Assembly: GCA_008973525.1 (NCBI GenBank)
Contig: WACJ01000118.1
Location: forward strand, 372,001 to 436,000
Source of the DNA: Stenopsyche tienmushanensis
Lineage: Eukaryota > Arthropoda > Insecta > Trichoptera > Stenopsychidae
Direction: 5' to 3'
Length of the DNA: 64,000 bases
Position numbers and translations under genes: made by a program. The stretch's first letter is position 1. The number at the start of each line of letters is the position of its first letter. The notes under the pieces were generated by a model. That model had not been told where the DNA came from. It searched no databases and worked only from the letters and a program-made list of their open reading frames with translations. Below, one piece after another: positions 24,204 through 38,224 of this stretch.

Positions 24204-27200
24204 TGTGTTAATGTTTCCGAGGCAAGAAATAATGCTAAAGCTGTATCTAGACGGTGGATCGGAAATATTTATATCTCCGATCTAAGCTAAGAAGCCAGGA
24301 ACTTATCCACAATACTAACATTTGGTTAATCAAATGAATACGCAGCATATTTACCCTAAGCTTTTAATCATGACCGTATGACAATGAGTAATATGCTTTT
24401 ATTTTGGGTCTTTATGAGTAATTGATGCTATCAAGTCTACAGAGGTTTGTGTCTACTGATTGCGTTTGAAGATTTCACTCATGCAGAACCATAAAACACG
24501 ATTGGACTAGCCAATGCGTCATTCGCATAAATTTGGATTGCATTCCAAATTAACCCTTCTTTCAACGCCACAGAAACCAGAGGAGTGGCAAGTTTCGAGC
24601 ATAAACTTTCATTAATACGATGACATTTTAATAAGCTCAGAATAAAGTGCGTATGGTGTGAACATGACATGTTTATGGCGTGGCGAAAATGCGATGTGTA
24701 CCGTTAACGAGGTAATTTAAATGAAATCTCGACGAGGAAATGGCACAAAGGCTTATCAATAGACGAACAGCCATAATCCTGGAGTAGATGGTAAATATTG
24801 CCATTCGGCGAGGAGGTTTTATCGTGTGATTACGTCACGGGAGAGCCAAGTTTCGCGAGGAGGGAACGGCATGTTTTGTGATGATTAACGAGCCCGTGAC
24901 ATGAACCCAGGTCCCAGCCTATCGGTCCCCCAACATTTCGACATTTATTCACACAGTTTGTATTGGCTAATGCACACGAAAACACTGCCTAGTGCCAAAA
25001 ATACGATCGTAATTTGGCTGCGGGGTTAATCTAGGGTTATATCACCAATGACTCCTGCTTGCCGATGCTCACCGCCGAGGAGTAATTACGCGCGATGCAT
25101 AAAAAAATATTTTTATTAGGGCGAAGAAGGAATAGAGTGCTTATGAATATGGCAAAAAAGGCAAATTCGTTTCGGAAAACGGAAGTACAGTTAAATTTAC
25201 GACCTCTTCGCGGTGTATAAAAGGTGGGTGTACGTAGAAGTGCGGTTGAATACATAGTAGGATTCAAATAGTATGTTGGGGGAAGAGCAATCTAAAATGG
25301 GGCTGGTTGCAGTCCGCTAACCCCAAACGGAAGTTCTTTTAAATTTCAAATAAACACAATGTCTACCACGGAAGACATGATAGGATTTTTTATTAGATAA
25401 TAATTTGCCGCAAAGGAGCCAAATAAGCCTCCCCGAAGAAGAACGCGGAAGGCATTCGAAATTTGCACAGATGACATTTTTTTTTTGTTAAATTATGCAA
25501 AACAATCAAAATAAGGGAAGCATCGTATGCATCCCTATTTGTTAAACAAATTTATGATGATCGGATTTCGGATTTCGATTTACTTTAATATCGGCCAGGT
25601 TTATCAAATATTTTCATATGAAATGTCCGATAACAAGGCAAATTCTCAAAATCATTATAAATTATTTTTGCACGGAAATTAAGCCGATTGATATGGTTTC
25701 GATATGATTTCTATAAATGTATAATTTTTATAAACGCAATTAATGTTGAGACAATATTTAAGAGTCTTATTTGACTCCAATCGACTGAAATTAATTGCTC
25801 AATTAATTTAATTGATTCTAAGACAAGTACATAAATGCTACCATATGGACACGCTTCTCTTCAGCAATTTCGAATTCAATATTCATTCAATTCAGCCGGG
25901 ATATTAATATCGCAATAATATCTCGTAGGGAAGCCCGTGGAAGATTGCGGTTCAATAAAAGGAAATCTTAAATCGAAGACGTTACTATCAAATAGAGAAT
26001 GGCTTATGAATTTCTGCGAAACGAAGGACATATCAATGGGAAACATTTTTGCGGGATGATTAAAATATATTTTTACATGGACGTAATACACAATTTATTA
26101 TTAATGCCTGGGGTATTATCTGACACAAAAAAATGCCAGACGTCCCTAATCTCCATAATATTGAATAACATTAAAATTTGCTCTCAACTATTCACTTTTT
26201 TGTTGGAGTTTGAGGGCCAAACTTTTCATCAAATTAATATTCGAGACCCCGATATTTAAATAAGAGTCGATTTTAGAGCGCATGTGGAGCTAATATGAAA
26301 CGACCGCATATAAACGAGGCTTTGAAAGCCTTCATTGGCAAATCTGAATTGCGAAAAATTGGTTTTATTCAATTTGTTCGATATTTAAAGATAAAAATTC
26401 AAATACACTTACATAAAAAATCACACAGGATTCGAGCAATTCAATGGACATACCTGCAAAGATAGAAATAAGAATGATTAGTACAATGAACACCAATTAA
26501 AGAGGACGTTAATCAATTCCAATTGTACAAAGTTTTAAAACCGACATCCGAACACCATTATATTACCATAGGTAATTAAGGGTGATTAATGGTTTTTAAA
26601 CAATTGTCCTAATTAAAATGTACGCAGCTCAAATTGTATGCGTAATGTCGTACGTAGTGACCGAAAGGTGGGCATTTGTTTAAGTCTGCATTTTGCTTCG
26701 AAGGGGTTGCTCGTATGCAAATACGCATCATTATGCATTATTTATGGACTAAGAAAATGTCGGAAACTAATGAAATATTGCGTATTCTAAGCGACATGCT
26801 TTTTTAAAAATATATTTATACTGATGTTGGAGTGATAAAAAAATTAAAGATTTGATTTAATATTATATTATGCAACGGCGGCGATTTGTATCGTTAGACT
26901 GAAGGGGTGGATTTTTAAGTGAAATCTGGAATGATATAAATGCACATTTACATTGCTTTATCAGTTTTATTGCAATTTAATTCAAATTTCTAATTGGATA
27001 TTTTATTATATTTTTCAATCACTCAATAAGTTCGTAGGATTTGTTTCGCTTTAAATTTTTTTCCTCGTTGTTTAGGGTTGTTTTTTCTCGAAGAAATGAA
27101 AATAAAAAAATATAAATGGACGTATATTACCGTTTCAAAAATGCACATTTTGTTTAACACTTTGAAGTACGCAGTCGTCAAATAAGCGGTTCAAAAACTC

Positions 27201-28414
27201 TCAAGCTTCTCTGAGAATTGAAATGAGGCAGATAACGCTACTATCAACGATTAATGTCATTGATTCAAAACAGTAATAATTGTGTGTTTTAGCGATGGTT
27301 TAACTCGAGTTTTACGTTCATAAATTGCGAAAATCGTTATTCCAGACGTGTGCGTCAACCAGTTAAACGGGTAATTCTAAAGGGCACAAATTTTGGGCAA
27401 AAAAACGAGAAAAAAAATTTAAAAAGTTATAGACTGGTAAAGTGTAAGAAGTAAAAAAATGGCGTGTCCTGGTTATCATGATTACAACTCTTCTAATCAT
27501 ATGGAATAAAAAAGAAAAAATATTCTTAATTGGTAAAAATGTGGCTATATCAACAACAACAAAAAATTTTTTAGCAAAAAGTCGACTGTTTTAAAAAAAA
27601 AATTTTGGTCTTATTTTTTAGTTTTAATTTTTTATAAAATAGTTAAAAACAAAATTTTGACATTAGTTTGGTAGGAACGATAGAAGGTTATACAGAAAAT
27701 TTCGTATTAAATTTGAAATAAATCAATTTATTAGAACTTGAGATATCATGTCATGCCATGTTGAAGAAAGTAGTTTCGAAATTTTGAAATTCCTTTGAAG
27801 AATATATTTTTAAAAGTCTAAAAATATGTAAAAAAAAAACAAAATCGATTTTTTTCAAAATTTTGCGTCTTTTGTCACTTATGTTTCCACGGGAATGTAA
27901 ATTTAAAAAAAATGTGCCATTGATTTATTTAGAATAATTTTGTATTTGGAAGATTGTAAATAATTTACTCTATATATATTTGTCGTTTTATGTAGTTTTC
28001 ATACAATGTAGGAAATTGTTAGCAAAGATATTAAGCTGTGTTTGTGTAATATATAAAAAGTGCTGTTGGTTGCTTTGTGCTATGTACAGACACAGATGGA
28101 GCGGCGCATGCGCGTAGCCGGTCTATGTACGTATGTGTGCGACGGAGGTATTAGAAACGATTCTCCCTCTCTTTCCGACCAACTGCCGTTTGGAGTTTCC
28201 CTTTTCGTCTTGTTCTGACCAATTTGTCCTAGCGCACTTATGGAAGTTTCACTTTAAAAAAGAACTTACAAAATATATTTTATATTGTTGGAAAGCTTCC
28301 TATAGGCTAATTTGTGGAATTTATAATAATGAATGAATTAGCATCATTATCAATGCAACCTGGAAATGCCTATACAGCAATTGGACTGGATGTTAAATTA
28401 AACATGAATGAATA
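24204..28414. other. Non-coding, except mariner terminus
   Basis: Unique AT-rich DNA. The part at 27380-27860 is extremely rich in A and T homopolymer runs. No coding region is supported. Confidence 0.45.
27019..27060 (+). mobile_element. mariner-type terminus relic
   Basis: TCACTCAATAAGTTCGTAGG followed by a T-rich stretch and TTTCGCTTTA matches the end of mariner element 2 (58448-58480) beyond the terminus itself. No transposase sequence is readable to the right and no opposing terminus is found nearby. Confidence 0.62.
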
Positions 28415-28490
28415 AGAGCTCTATAGCTCAGTGTGGACAGATCGAGTATTCGGACTGTGAGGGGTCATTGCTTGGATCCCAACCGAAGAT
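28415..28490 (+). repeat. tRNA-like SINE head or tRNA pseudogene
   Basis: TATAGCTCAGTGTGGACAGA resembles the tRNA D-arm and A box. It is followed by TTCGGACTGTGAGGGG (anticodon-arm position) and GCTTGGATCCCAACC (degenerate T-arm and B box, 28470-28484). Spacing is close to that of a tRNA, but the T-loop does not match GTTCRANNC and no clean acceptor stem is visible. A decayed tRNA-derived SINE head or tRNA pseudogene is more likely than a functional tRNA. Confidence 0.35.
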
Positions 28491-29838
28491 AATAGTTTTT
28501 TTCTTTCTGGGAGGGTTTTTGGTTATTTCTATATAATAAAAATATTGGAGCAAATTCTGTCTGTCCTAATCGTGCAGTGTATCGTTTTATACGTTTCACT
28601 CTACGGCATTGTGTTCGGGCTATACGGGGCTTAACCCGTTGATGCGGCATTAATTTAATCTCGTTATAGTTGTTATTAACCCGTGGCGCTCGCCGTCATG
28701 CGCATCCCGAAAGCGTTTAATAGCGTTATAACCGAGCAGACATTATCGCTTTATAATACACATAAAATATGCAGACATTTCGCATTAACGTATGCACTGG
28801 AAGCGCATTTTTTATTCATTTCGGAAGGAGCACGTCGCGCTCCGGCCATATCTCGATCGTAATTATTCAAAGGATGTTTTGCATTTTATTTTTGCTTCTG
28901 TCCCAAAAACCGATAGCGATAAATCTCCCCTCCGCCGCTTAATGTATTCACTCTTTTTTGCGTCTTCTTACTTTCGCTTTTGGCCGACGGAGTTCGTTTA
29001 TTTTGCACATTTGTCTTTGGGGCCGACTTCACTTTTTCTCTTTCGACGTCCAATTTTCAGGGCGGAATGCAAATTCGAGCCCTGTCCGAACGGCCCTGCC
29101 TTTTGTTCCTTTTTTGGCCCCGGGCGCGATGTAAATGTTATACAATTAGCATCATATTCTTTTCTTTGCGTTTTTTGTCTTGAAATCGCCTTTATTTCCG
29201 GACTTCCGGAAGCACTGCAGTTCATTTGTCGGCGGGGGAAGAATGCTGTATTTTTCGCAATCAAAGGAGACCTAAAAATTGGAGAGCTGAACTTGCACAG
29301 AAATTTCGATTACAACATGTGGGAGTGGTTCGACTATGTACATCTTTTTTTCTTCTCTTTTACATACAAGATTTAGGCGATTTATTACCGTTTTTTATTT
29401 TGCGGGTCGCCCGTTAATATATCATATAATATACGGACATGTTCAAATTATTAGGCCAAAGGCAGTTAGGCTATAAAATTTTATTTATTGTCAGTTTAGA
29501 AAGAAGGAAATGTTATATTTATACATTTAATACTCTATGTGTATGCCTTTATCCTGCTTGGCATCATTCTATTTGCTTTATTATAAGTTTTTAATTATAT
29601 CGTCATGGTATAAAATATTCATGGGATTTTCTATTTGGTCTTATTAAGTTATTATAATTTGTTGCTTGAATATTTTTGCAATTTAGTCATTGGATGAGGT
29701 TCAAATCTGGACTTATTATATGCCTAATTTTAGAGATATATTTGCTTTTATGACCATTTGCTTTGGAAATCACTTACTCGAAGTAAAGTCCAATAAATAG
29801 ATACACAGTTCAGTAAATACATATTTTATATATTTTTT
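28491..29838. other. Non-coding, long chance ORF
   Basis: TTAACCCG words at about 28633 and 28676 resemble TTAA-type element ends but no partner ends were found. The 194-codon frame at 28792-29376 is rich in Phe from T-runs and has competing frames on both strands, so it is not treated as a gene. Confidence 0.45.
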
Positions 29839-30240
29839 TAATATATAAAAATGAATTGGGCTTTGTTCGTTCGAAATGCGCTGCCATACCGTTCATCAGA
29901 TTGAAATAAAACTTCGTCCACTTATTGCTAAAGATTTTGCAAGTAACATAGGCATAGTTTAATATATAAAAATCAATGTTTGTTTGTTTGTACTTAATGC
30001 GCTGCCATACTGTTCATTCGATGGCGATAAAACTTTGCCAACTTATTGTTTGCACTTTCTCAAATAATATAAATATAGTACAATTAACTTACAGTTGATC
30101 TTATATATAAAAATCTCAATTCTCAAAATTTCATTAGCAAGTCACAAAAAACTCAAAAGCGTACAAGCAAATATTGTGCAACTGTATTGAGACTTTATCG
30201 ATTGATTAAGTTCAATTAATCTATAAAATTGAGTGTGTTT
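29839..30240. repeat. Tandem 120-140 bp repeats beginning ATATATAAAAAT
   Basis: Two clear units start at about 29839 and 29960, and a decayed third starts at about 30101. Shared blocks are TAATATATAAAAAT, a GTTTG-rich stretch, ATGCGCTGCCATAC, GTTCAT and ATAAAACTT followed by CCA and ACTTATTG. The units are too diverged for a young satellite. Units of this style often sit inside insect DNA transposons or Helitrons, but no host element can be named here. Confidence 0.6.
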
Positions 30241-33200
30241 TCAAGTAAATTGTGATGACCTAATTTATACTTAAGATATTTGACATTGTCGAGATGCTCT
30301 TTAACAACAGTATATGAAGCATTTAATGCCAATCGCATAACGTTGATATGTTATGATTTATGCCTAATTATTACAATGTTTTTCATCATACAATAGTATA
30401 CAAAATGAAAAGTAGGCTAAAAGCCAGCATATGAAATATTGCTTTTAATTGGAATTTAAAACAAAGCTTCTGCATGCAGAAACTAGCACAATTTATATGG
30501 TAACTGTCAACTGTGTCCAAACTATGAAAAAAGTTTTCTACTACTTTTCTGAACGAGGAAATTCTAAAAAGCTATTAAAAGCAAATATCCCACTGAAAGC
30601 ATTGGCTATTGTATTATTCAAATTATTTTTGTTAAGCTAACATTTTATATTTGCATTAATATTGGCAAATTTATCTTTGAGGCCAATTCATATGTGTAAA
30701 CTGCTTTATATGGAATATTATAGGATTTTTTTTATTCTTAGATTTAAACATCGTCTTTAGATATCATATACGTTATCATACATAAGCAATATCTATAGAA
30801 GATTTTCGCCTGATAGTTTCCCTTTTATCTTCCTACTACAATACCGTAATTTGAATACGAATATTATAGCTTAAAAAGAAGAAAATACTATAAAATTATC
30901 GTTGCAAATCAGCAGATTAGGATATATCTGTTGCAAGGGTTGCTGTTAATATTAATAGTGTATAAGCAAAAAAAATTATAATTAAGATTTGAACCAGAAC
31001 GTTTGTATAATTTCCCAGGAACTAATCCACTTTAAACTGGGTTAATTCACACATTAGTGGAATAAAATCACATAAATTTGAATGTACACACGTTTAAATA
31101 ATTATAACAAAGCTCTGGATGCATACATTTGCGCTTGTTCTTCTTCGCTGATTTATGATATAAATTATGGACAAAGTCCTTTGGCATTAAATTCAACATT
31201 TGCTCGACAAACAGCCATAAGCAGCGCATAACACGTTCATATTAATATTTAGACACGTTTTGCACGAACTGCAACGCTATAATTTCGTCTAGGCCATGTA
31301 TCATCTTCAAAAATTTGCATATATTCTGCTTATCGAGGCAAAAATTTGTCTTAGGTTTAAGCAAATGCATGAATATTCAGCAGGACGAATCGAAATATCA
31401 TCCCCCATTCCGGTATTTGATTATGCCGCACCCGTTTTGTCGTATGCAAAACAAGAAAAGGAGGAGCGTAAACTATGCGAATATGTTAAAAAAAGACAGG
31501 CTCGTTTGATTACTCTGATTATCCTCTGGATGAGGAAGATTTGAATACCAAACAATATGGTTCTGGCGCAGAAAGCAGGCAAAGGAGCGACCAATCAATA
31601 TACACGAGACGATTTGCAATTATGCAAATGTAAAGCAATTGGATCGAATCAACTTTTGTACGGAAGCGAATCACGTTTCGCTTGGACAACCTTCCACAAA
31701 ACAAGTCCTGATTGTTTGCCCCCGGACCTTTATTGAATCGGGGACCTAAGCCATAGGAGGGATGATCGGCCCACTAATACCAGTAATGAGCTATTCAGAT
31801 TCAAAATGGACTCGGCGAAAAATCAGAGAACAATCAAATTTCAGGAGCGCCAAAGTGGGATATGAGCAATCGACGGTGGGATGCTTGCAAGTATTCTTCT
31901 CGGAAATTCCAATGGGTGTGGAAGATATTCGAAACGCTCTCCCTCTCCCCTTTTTGTCGTATATCATTTCATTTTCTCAACCCTCTTCCTTAGGAGATGA
32001 AACGCATGCGTTGTGTAAGACGTTCAATTGCAACGAAGTAAAATTTCAACACAAGGAACAATGAATCGAAATATTGGACAAGGTATATCGGCGTCTGTAT
32101 CATCACTACTTTACCGCGAATTGTATTTAAATTCAACTTTATATTGCAACCACAAGTTTGTTTTAAAATTAAAGCTCCATGATTGAAATACATCAATCTG
32201 GATTAGGGGTTCAAATGCCAAGGGCGATATTATAAATTTTAAATAGTGTGGGATAACGAAGCGCTATCGCCCGATAGAACCTCCTGTTTCGGGTTACCCA
32301 GATATTGCCAAATATCACCCATGCACTCGAACTAGTGATGCTATGCTCACATCAGCCTAATAATAATTAACAATGGTTCGGAAGTTAAGAGCTTATTTCA
32401 CATAGTCAAATTTAGGAATAAAGTCTTGCAACGAATAATTATTGAGAAAAATGTGATGGTTTAGTTATTAGATCTAAAAAAAAGTCATTCAAAATGATTT
32501 ATCCTGTTGTTGTTCAAATGCAAATTAAAGTGCATTATTTTATTAATAAAGTGCATTATATTTATGTTATTTTTTATAGGCGATTTCAGATTTCAATAGG
32601 GATATTTTATTATTTAAGATTGGGAGATAAATTGACTCCTGTTGACCCGCTGTAATAGCGGGAATTATGAATATTTATAATCAGCGAATTGGAGTTGCAA
32701 TGCCCATCATTTAATGCGATTTTAGTTGAAAATCGTATAAACACTCATAAACAACGGATTTCTGGAGATCTTATGGAAAATATATATTTACCCGCGCTAT
32801 GAACAGGACTTCGGGCGGATGTGGGCAATATGAATAAAAATAGGCGTCGTAAGTTATGAACCTTTTGCCACTAAAGCGAGGAGTCAGAGAAGGTTGTAAC
32901 CGACAAAGCGGGAACGTCAATAAGTAAGTGGGTAATGATATACGACAAGAAAGGGGAATCCCATCGTGTGCTATCCCCGTAACCACAGAACTCGCACAAA
33001 GGGGTGTAGGGAGTCCCGCGAAAGGAAACAAAAGCATCGACGGCCGTCACGAAAAAGAGGGATGCAGGAGATTCGGTCAATTCGTTCTGGATTGGCATTA
33101 ATAAATCAAAAAGTTCAACAAACCGTAATTACGAATTTTAAACTCCACCCTCTCGCCACCCCCACACTTGATTGCACTGAGCTATTGCCGTTGTCGTCGA

Positions 33201-35404
33201 GCAGTTAGCAGATAATTACGAATAGTTTTGAAAAGTGTTTTTGATGGATGTTAAAGCATTAAAAATGTCATTGTGTTTAAAAATGTGTGTCTGTCTGTTT
33301 GCCATATTTTAAGACATTTTAACCAATCCAAGTCAAATTTTATATATGTACATCATAAATTATACATATTTTTACTAGATATATAAACTCATCATACCTG
33401 AGTATATATTTATGTGTTTGAAAATATTTTTACATCATTTGAAGAAGGTAAAGGTAATCATTTATAAGCATTTTTTGAGTGTACGTACTTACGAAAACCC
33501 AAAGGTACAATTAAATCTGAAGTGTCGTTATTTTAGGCAAGGTTGTATTCAATTATATGATATGATTTGATATCATTAATTGTAGAAAATCGAGAGCAAC
33601 GACCAGACAAATTATATACTTCAAATGTGATTTGATTATACAAAGAAAGCCACTTATACGTAAGTGTAATCAAGCTAATGGGGGACTAAAAATAAATATT
33701 TCTGTTGAGCAATGAATGAATTTTCATAGTTCAATGACAAGGAGTGAACGCTCGATAATTATAAAATACAAAGCTAATTCTCAATTGTGCTCCAATCATC
33801 GAGAAACCATCAGATGAATAGATGGTTATAATAAAATATTTTTCATGCTGGAGGTTAAGGACAATGCTTGGGGCTTATGTTAAGCCCGAATTTTCTCTAT
33901 TGACTTGTGATGTCGGTTTATATAAATTGTTTACGAAATTAATCGGCTTTAGTAACAATAGTAAGTTATGGACGGTCGTCTGTATGTCGAAGTACATTGC
34001 AGACACGCGTCCTATTATATGGATAGACGTTGTTCCCTTTGCCACTAAATCACTGCCAGCTAGCCCCTGTCCACAGTCCTGGATGTGGAATATTATAGCG
34101 AAGCAGGGAATGTAGAAGAATGGAATGGGAAAATGAGAAAAAAAGCAATCACTAATTGCACGCACTCAGTAATTGCACTCCAAGTGAAAAACAGCTCCAA
34201 GGAAAGAACTAATTTCCACACAGGGAAAAAATGCGATGCGCAGCTGATAATGGGTGCTTAATGAAAAATATAAGCCATTCGGGAATAAAATATTCCCGAT
34301 TTACATATTGAAACCAGATGGATTTTCCAGCAGGTTCGGCGCGCCAGCAGCGCTTACCATATGTCATAAATCAACGACCCTATGGGACTGATGCACAATA
34401 CTCCGGGCGCATCATCAGCATTGCACCGCAGGAATTAAGTGCATTGGTATAATTGGTATTTGTGGAACTATCAAAAGCTGCTTCTAAAATGTTCATCGGA
34501 TTTTAGCCGCAACGTCATGCCGGAGATAATTTTAAATTAACGTAATTTCCCATGAAAATATCAGCTAATGGCATCAATTGTTCCGATTCGATTCGCGGCT
34601 GTTTGTATCGCTTGTTTAATGGGCTGATGCATTTTTTAAGCGCGATCCAAATCATTTCGATTAATTCGATTTCAATTGATGATGTAATTTGTATTGACAA
34701 TGCGTCGATGTGCAATATATTTGATTTGATACTGGATGGTGATATGTATTGTTTGATGCTGGCACATAATGATTTTTAATTTTTAAATGATATTTTAGTG
34801 TATTGTAGGGCGAAAGTCCTGACTGCAATCAACTTCTTCAGGATATGTTCAATGAGAATTTCTAGGTTTCTAGTACAAGGAGAAGAGACGTCTAAGGATG
34901 GATGAAGATCAGATAAGCAAAGCCAAAACCGCTGTTTTTATTCAGGATATTTATATCAGATTTCAAGAAGAGTAATCTAACTACAAAATTTCACGATGAT
35001 GATGATGAGCGTTTTCCTCAAGTATGGCCAAGATCAGATTTAAGATAATAGATATAAGACGTTTTTTCTTGACCAAGGAATTTTTAATTTTTACTGTTAA
35101 CTATATTTACAATTAGATAAATTTATTTTTTAAACATGATTATTTTTAATTGAATCCTCAGCATTCCCACGGACACACAGACAGCGTATAGATTATTCGG
35201 AAAAGTACATTTTTATTAATATGATCAATTGAAAAATGAATTTCATTGCAAGTTGCCAAGTTTGAAATTCTTAAATAATGAAGAAATAACCATTTATGAT
35301 AGATTAAAATAGAGCAAATAGATTAGCAAAAAATATTGTCGATCCCATATATAACATTAATTGTGTTATTGATTATCAATCATTTCAAATGCGATAACAA
35401 TTTT
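30241..35404. other. Non-coding, nothing recognised
   Basis: AT-rich unique DNA. At 33262-33310 a TGTCTGTCTGTTTG stretch resembles the start of the 29839 repeat units. The 31760-32060 and 32870-33200 frames overlap on both strands and show no family signature. Confidence 0.45.
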
Positions 35405-35440
35405 TTAACACTTTATCGTCCGGAATCGCGTTATTGCGTG
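35405..35440 (+). repeat. TTAACACTTTAT-type end, copy 1
   Basis: TTAACACTTTATCGTCCGGA matches TTAACACTTTATAGTCCGGG at 56500 with two differences in 20 bases. A TTAA at the start of a shared sequence suggests the end of a piggyBac-type element. The opposite end was not found. Confidence 0.4.
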
Positions 35441-38224
35441 ATAGCAGAACTAACGTTTTAATGTAATTTTTAGCAAGCATAATGCGTGAGTGAATTTTTG
35501 CGTCACTTTGTTGTGTTCATGAGCATCCAATTTTAAGTAAAATCCAATTGTAAAAAATACATTCTTTGGCATCAAGAGTCTTGAATTCAGTTTAAATTTC
35601 TAATAACATTACTTTGTAGATATAAAACCACCATGCGTGGATAATTAAAATGATACTAATTGGGAAAGCCCCCTTGATTGAGGGCCCGCACAAGGCGCCA
35701 ACAGTGCTGAGGCCGCTCGGGGGGTGGCTAACGGGGTCAATCAGTCTTCTAGTTTTGGTTTGAAAAATTTATCGCGATATGCGAAAGCCACACCCCAGTC
35801 GTACCGAAAAATCCTTCTCTTCCATTCGACTGCTGATAACTACGCCATCATTCACATTGCAGACATCAAACGAAATAATTAACACGGACCAAACGGGCCG
35901 TGTTCGCATTCACGCAACCCTGTGATATAACGTTTCAAACGGGACGTGAATCCAAATGCCGCAATAACAATGCGTTCACAATTAATTTAAGTCGGACAAT
36001 TGCACGTTGGGCCGGACAGGGGTCGGACACATTACCCGGGCGCGGGGTGGATCGACTCATTTGTAAAGGAGGTGCCCCTCCCCCGGCTGGCCATTCAGGG
36101 ATGCTGATGAGCTCGTCATGTCGAAGCAAGAAATCGCCATTAAATGACCAGCGTCCAATACGCTGACAATGACTGTGGAGGCTTTCAAAATCAACTAACA
36201 ATAAGCTCAATTTAAGCAGGTACTGTTTCACCATTAGGGGATCTTAGAAGATAACGAAACATTTTAATTTTGATTAATCGTTCTTTGCAACTTATATATG
36301 TATTTATTTCTATATAAAATAAGCCCTTGATAAATATTGCATAAATAAATCACATTACAAAAGGAATATTATGTCATCGATGTTTCCATAAGAACGTTTC
36401 AAAATTAAGCATTACACGTTTTAAATAACAGTTTAATCAGTAATATTTAGCATATTACATAATGTGTTTTAAGCGTTGTACATTAGCATATTACAACGCT
36501 TAAAACACATTGTATTAGGATTATTTTAGTATAAATATTTTGTTGATTTATTGAGGCTTACGGTTAGATTTAACGCATTAGAAACCGAGCGCATTTACAG
36601 GATGCAGCAGGGAAACTTCCTTATTTGAAATGCGCATCCTGAAGCGATATTTATTTTGAAATTGATAAAATGGCACTTATTTGAAAGAACATAATTTAAT
36701 GTTTTTTATAATGTAAGTTTAATAATGATCATATAGTAGATTATCTTTAGATGTCTCTCTGTAACATGGAAAAAATAATTATAATAAATGATATCCCTAT
36801 ACATCTTGATGTTATTTATTTTTAAAATAAGTCTCCCTGCCGCAACCTATATTTATATAAATCTCTAGCATTTATGTGATTATTTATTATTTGCATTTTT
36901 TTCATAATAATTTCAATTCATAGGGCTATACTTTATATTTGAAGATGAACGTCGGTATCACAATTGATTTTAAGGCGTCATTCCGATGTGATCGGCGATG
37001 TCACTTCCGCTAGTATTTAGGCAGCAGATCGAGTGTGATTACGATCGAGTGCTCTCTCTGAACCATGTGATTGTGATTTGGGTGATTTCCGATGAGCGGT
37101 ATTCATGGTGAAAAGTGGGTGCGCAGGTTGGTTATTTGTTATGTAAATTCGTAGCCGGTGTGCCACCCTGTACTCGCCAAGTTTACACTCTGTATTGAAA
37201 TTCAAATAAGAACGGAACCGGCTCCCGGCTGATCATAAACCTCCTACCCTCATCTTTCACCAGGTACTGAACTCCATTTTGTTGCTACAACAAATAATTC
37301 CAGCATATGCTCCCCATCTGGAAAACGGCATATGTGGATCGAATGTGCTGCACTCCGAGAATATGATTCCATTCTCCATCATCAGCAAGCAGACGATTCC
37401 GCCTCTGCGTTCGAGGAATTCCCCATGCCGATTCGCATTTCTCAATCGCCCCATCATTCCAATCAACGCTACACATTCGACCACCATACATGCGATTGGA
37501 TATTTTTAGCATGAATGTACCATCATCAAATATTCATTAGATGAAACACCTTCGACATGTGCCATAAGATTTGAATGAGTCATTAATGTCATTGACGAGT
37601 GAGGAAGATATAATGCTCACCCCATATCGTTAACGAGCATGATGACTGACATTACTCTAATAAGGGGGTGAGTTGAAAAGTCTCTTATTAGCGTGAAATA
37701 TACCAAGGGTATTTGTTAAAATTCATGGATATAGATATACATTTTGCAAGAAATATATCTGCACCGATGAAAACATAATTAATGTTTATATTTAGCCACT
37801 TTCGCACCAATGTCTCGACGGTAAGCATCAATGTTATTTCACAGAAAAATACATATTTTTTAATACATTAAAATGACTATAATAGGGATATAGATTGTTG
37901 AATCCAAAAATGTCGTCATATTTTATGGATTTTGCTGTTTCCACTTTATTTTCAAATAAATTCAACACAAGTCATCAGGGCTGCCCATTGAATGGTATTT
38001 ATTACGTTACTGAATTCGATTTTGGGATGTTTTGGTCAGAATGCATTGTAAAAAGATTGTTCTTAATAATATTATTAATAAATTGAGTCAACCCTAAATA
38101 TATAATCAATCTGAATAGCGTGTATACAATATTAACAAAAAATAAATAAATAAAAATATTCATTAAGTGTTGTGATAATCCTGAAAAAAGTTGTTGGCAT
38201 TTAAAGGATTAAAATGGCCTGATT
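35441..38224. other. Non-coding, with GC-richer block and hairpin
   Basis: A GC-richer block lies at 35680-36170 and the perfect hairpin at 36461-36511. Four overlapping frames at 37257-37514 on both strands reflect a stretch poor in stop codons rather than a gene. Confidence 0.45.
36461..36511. repeat. Perfect 20-bp hairpin with 11-base loop
   Basis: AATGTGTTTTAAGCGTTGTA (36461-36480) is exactly complementary to TACAACGCTTAAAACACATT (36492-36511), with loop CATTAGCATAT. The loop-side TAGCATATTAC also occurs immediately left of the first arm (36449-36459), so the structure is flanked by a short direct repeat. It may be a collapsed MITE or a template-switch product. Confidence 0.85.

Noticed and set aside
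28633..28690. Two TTAACCCG words resembling TTAA-type element ends.
   Set aside because: No opposing ends or shared interiors with the identified MITE families.
28792..29376. 194-codon open frame on the plus strand, the longest in the window.
   Set aside because: Phe-rich from T-runs, no domain, no coding-like third-position bias, and competing open frames on both strands.
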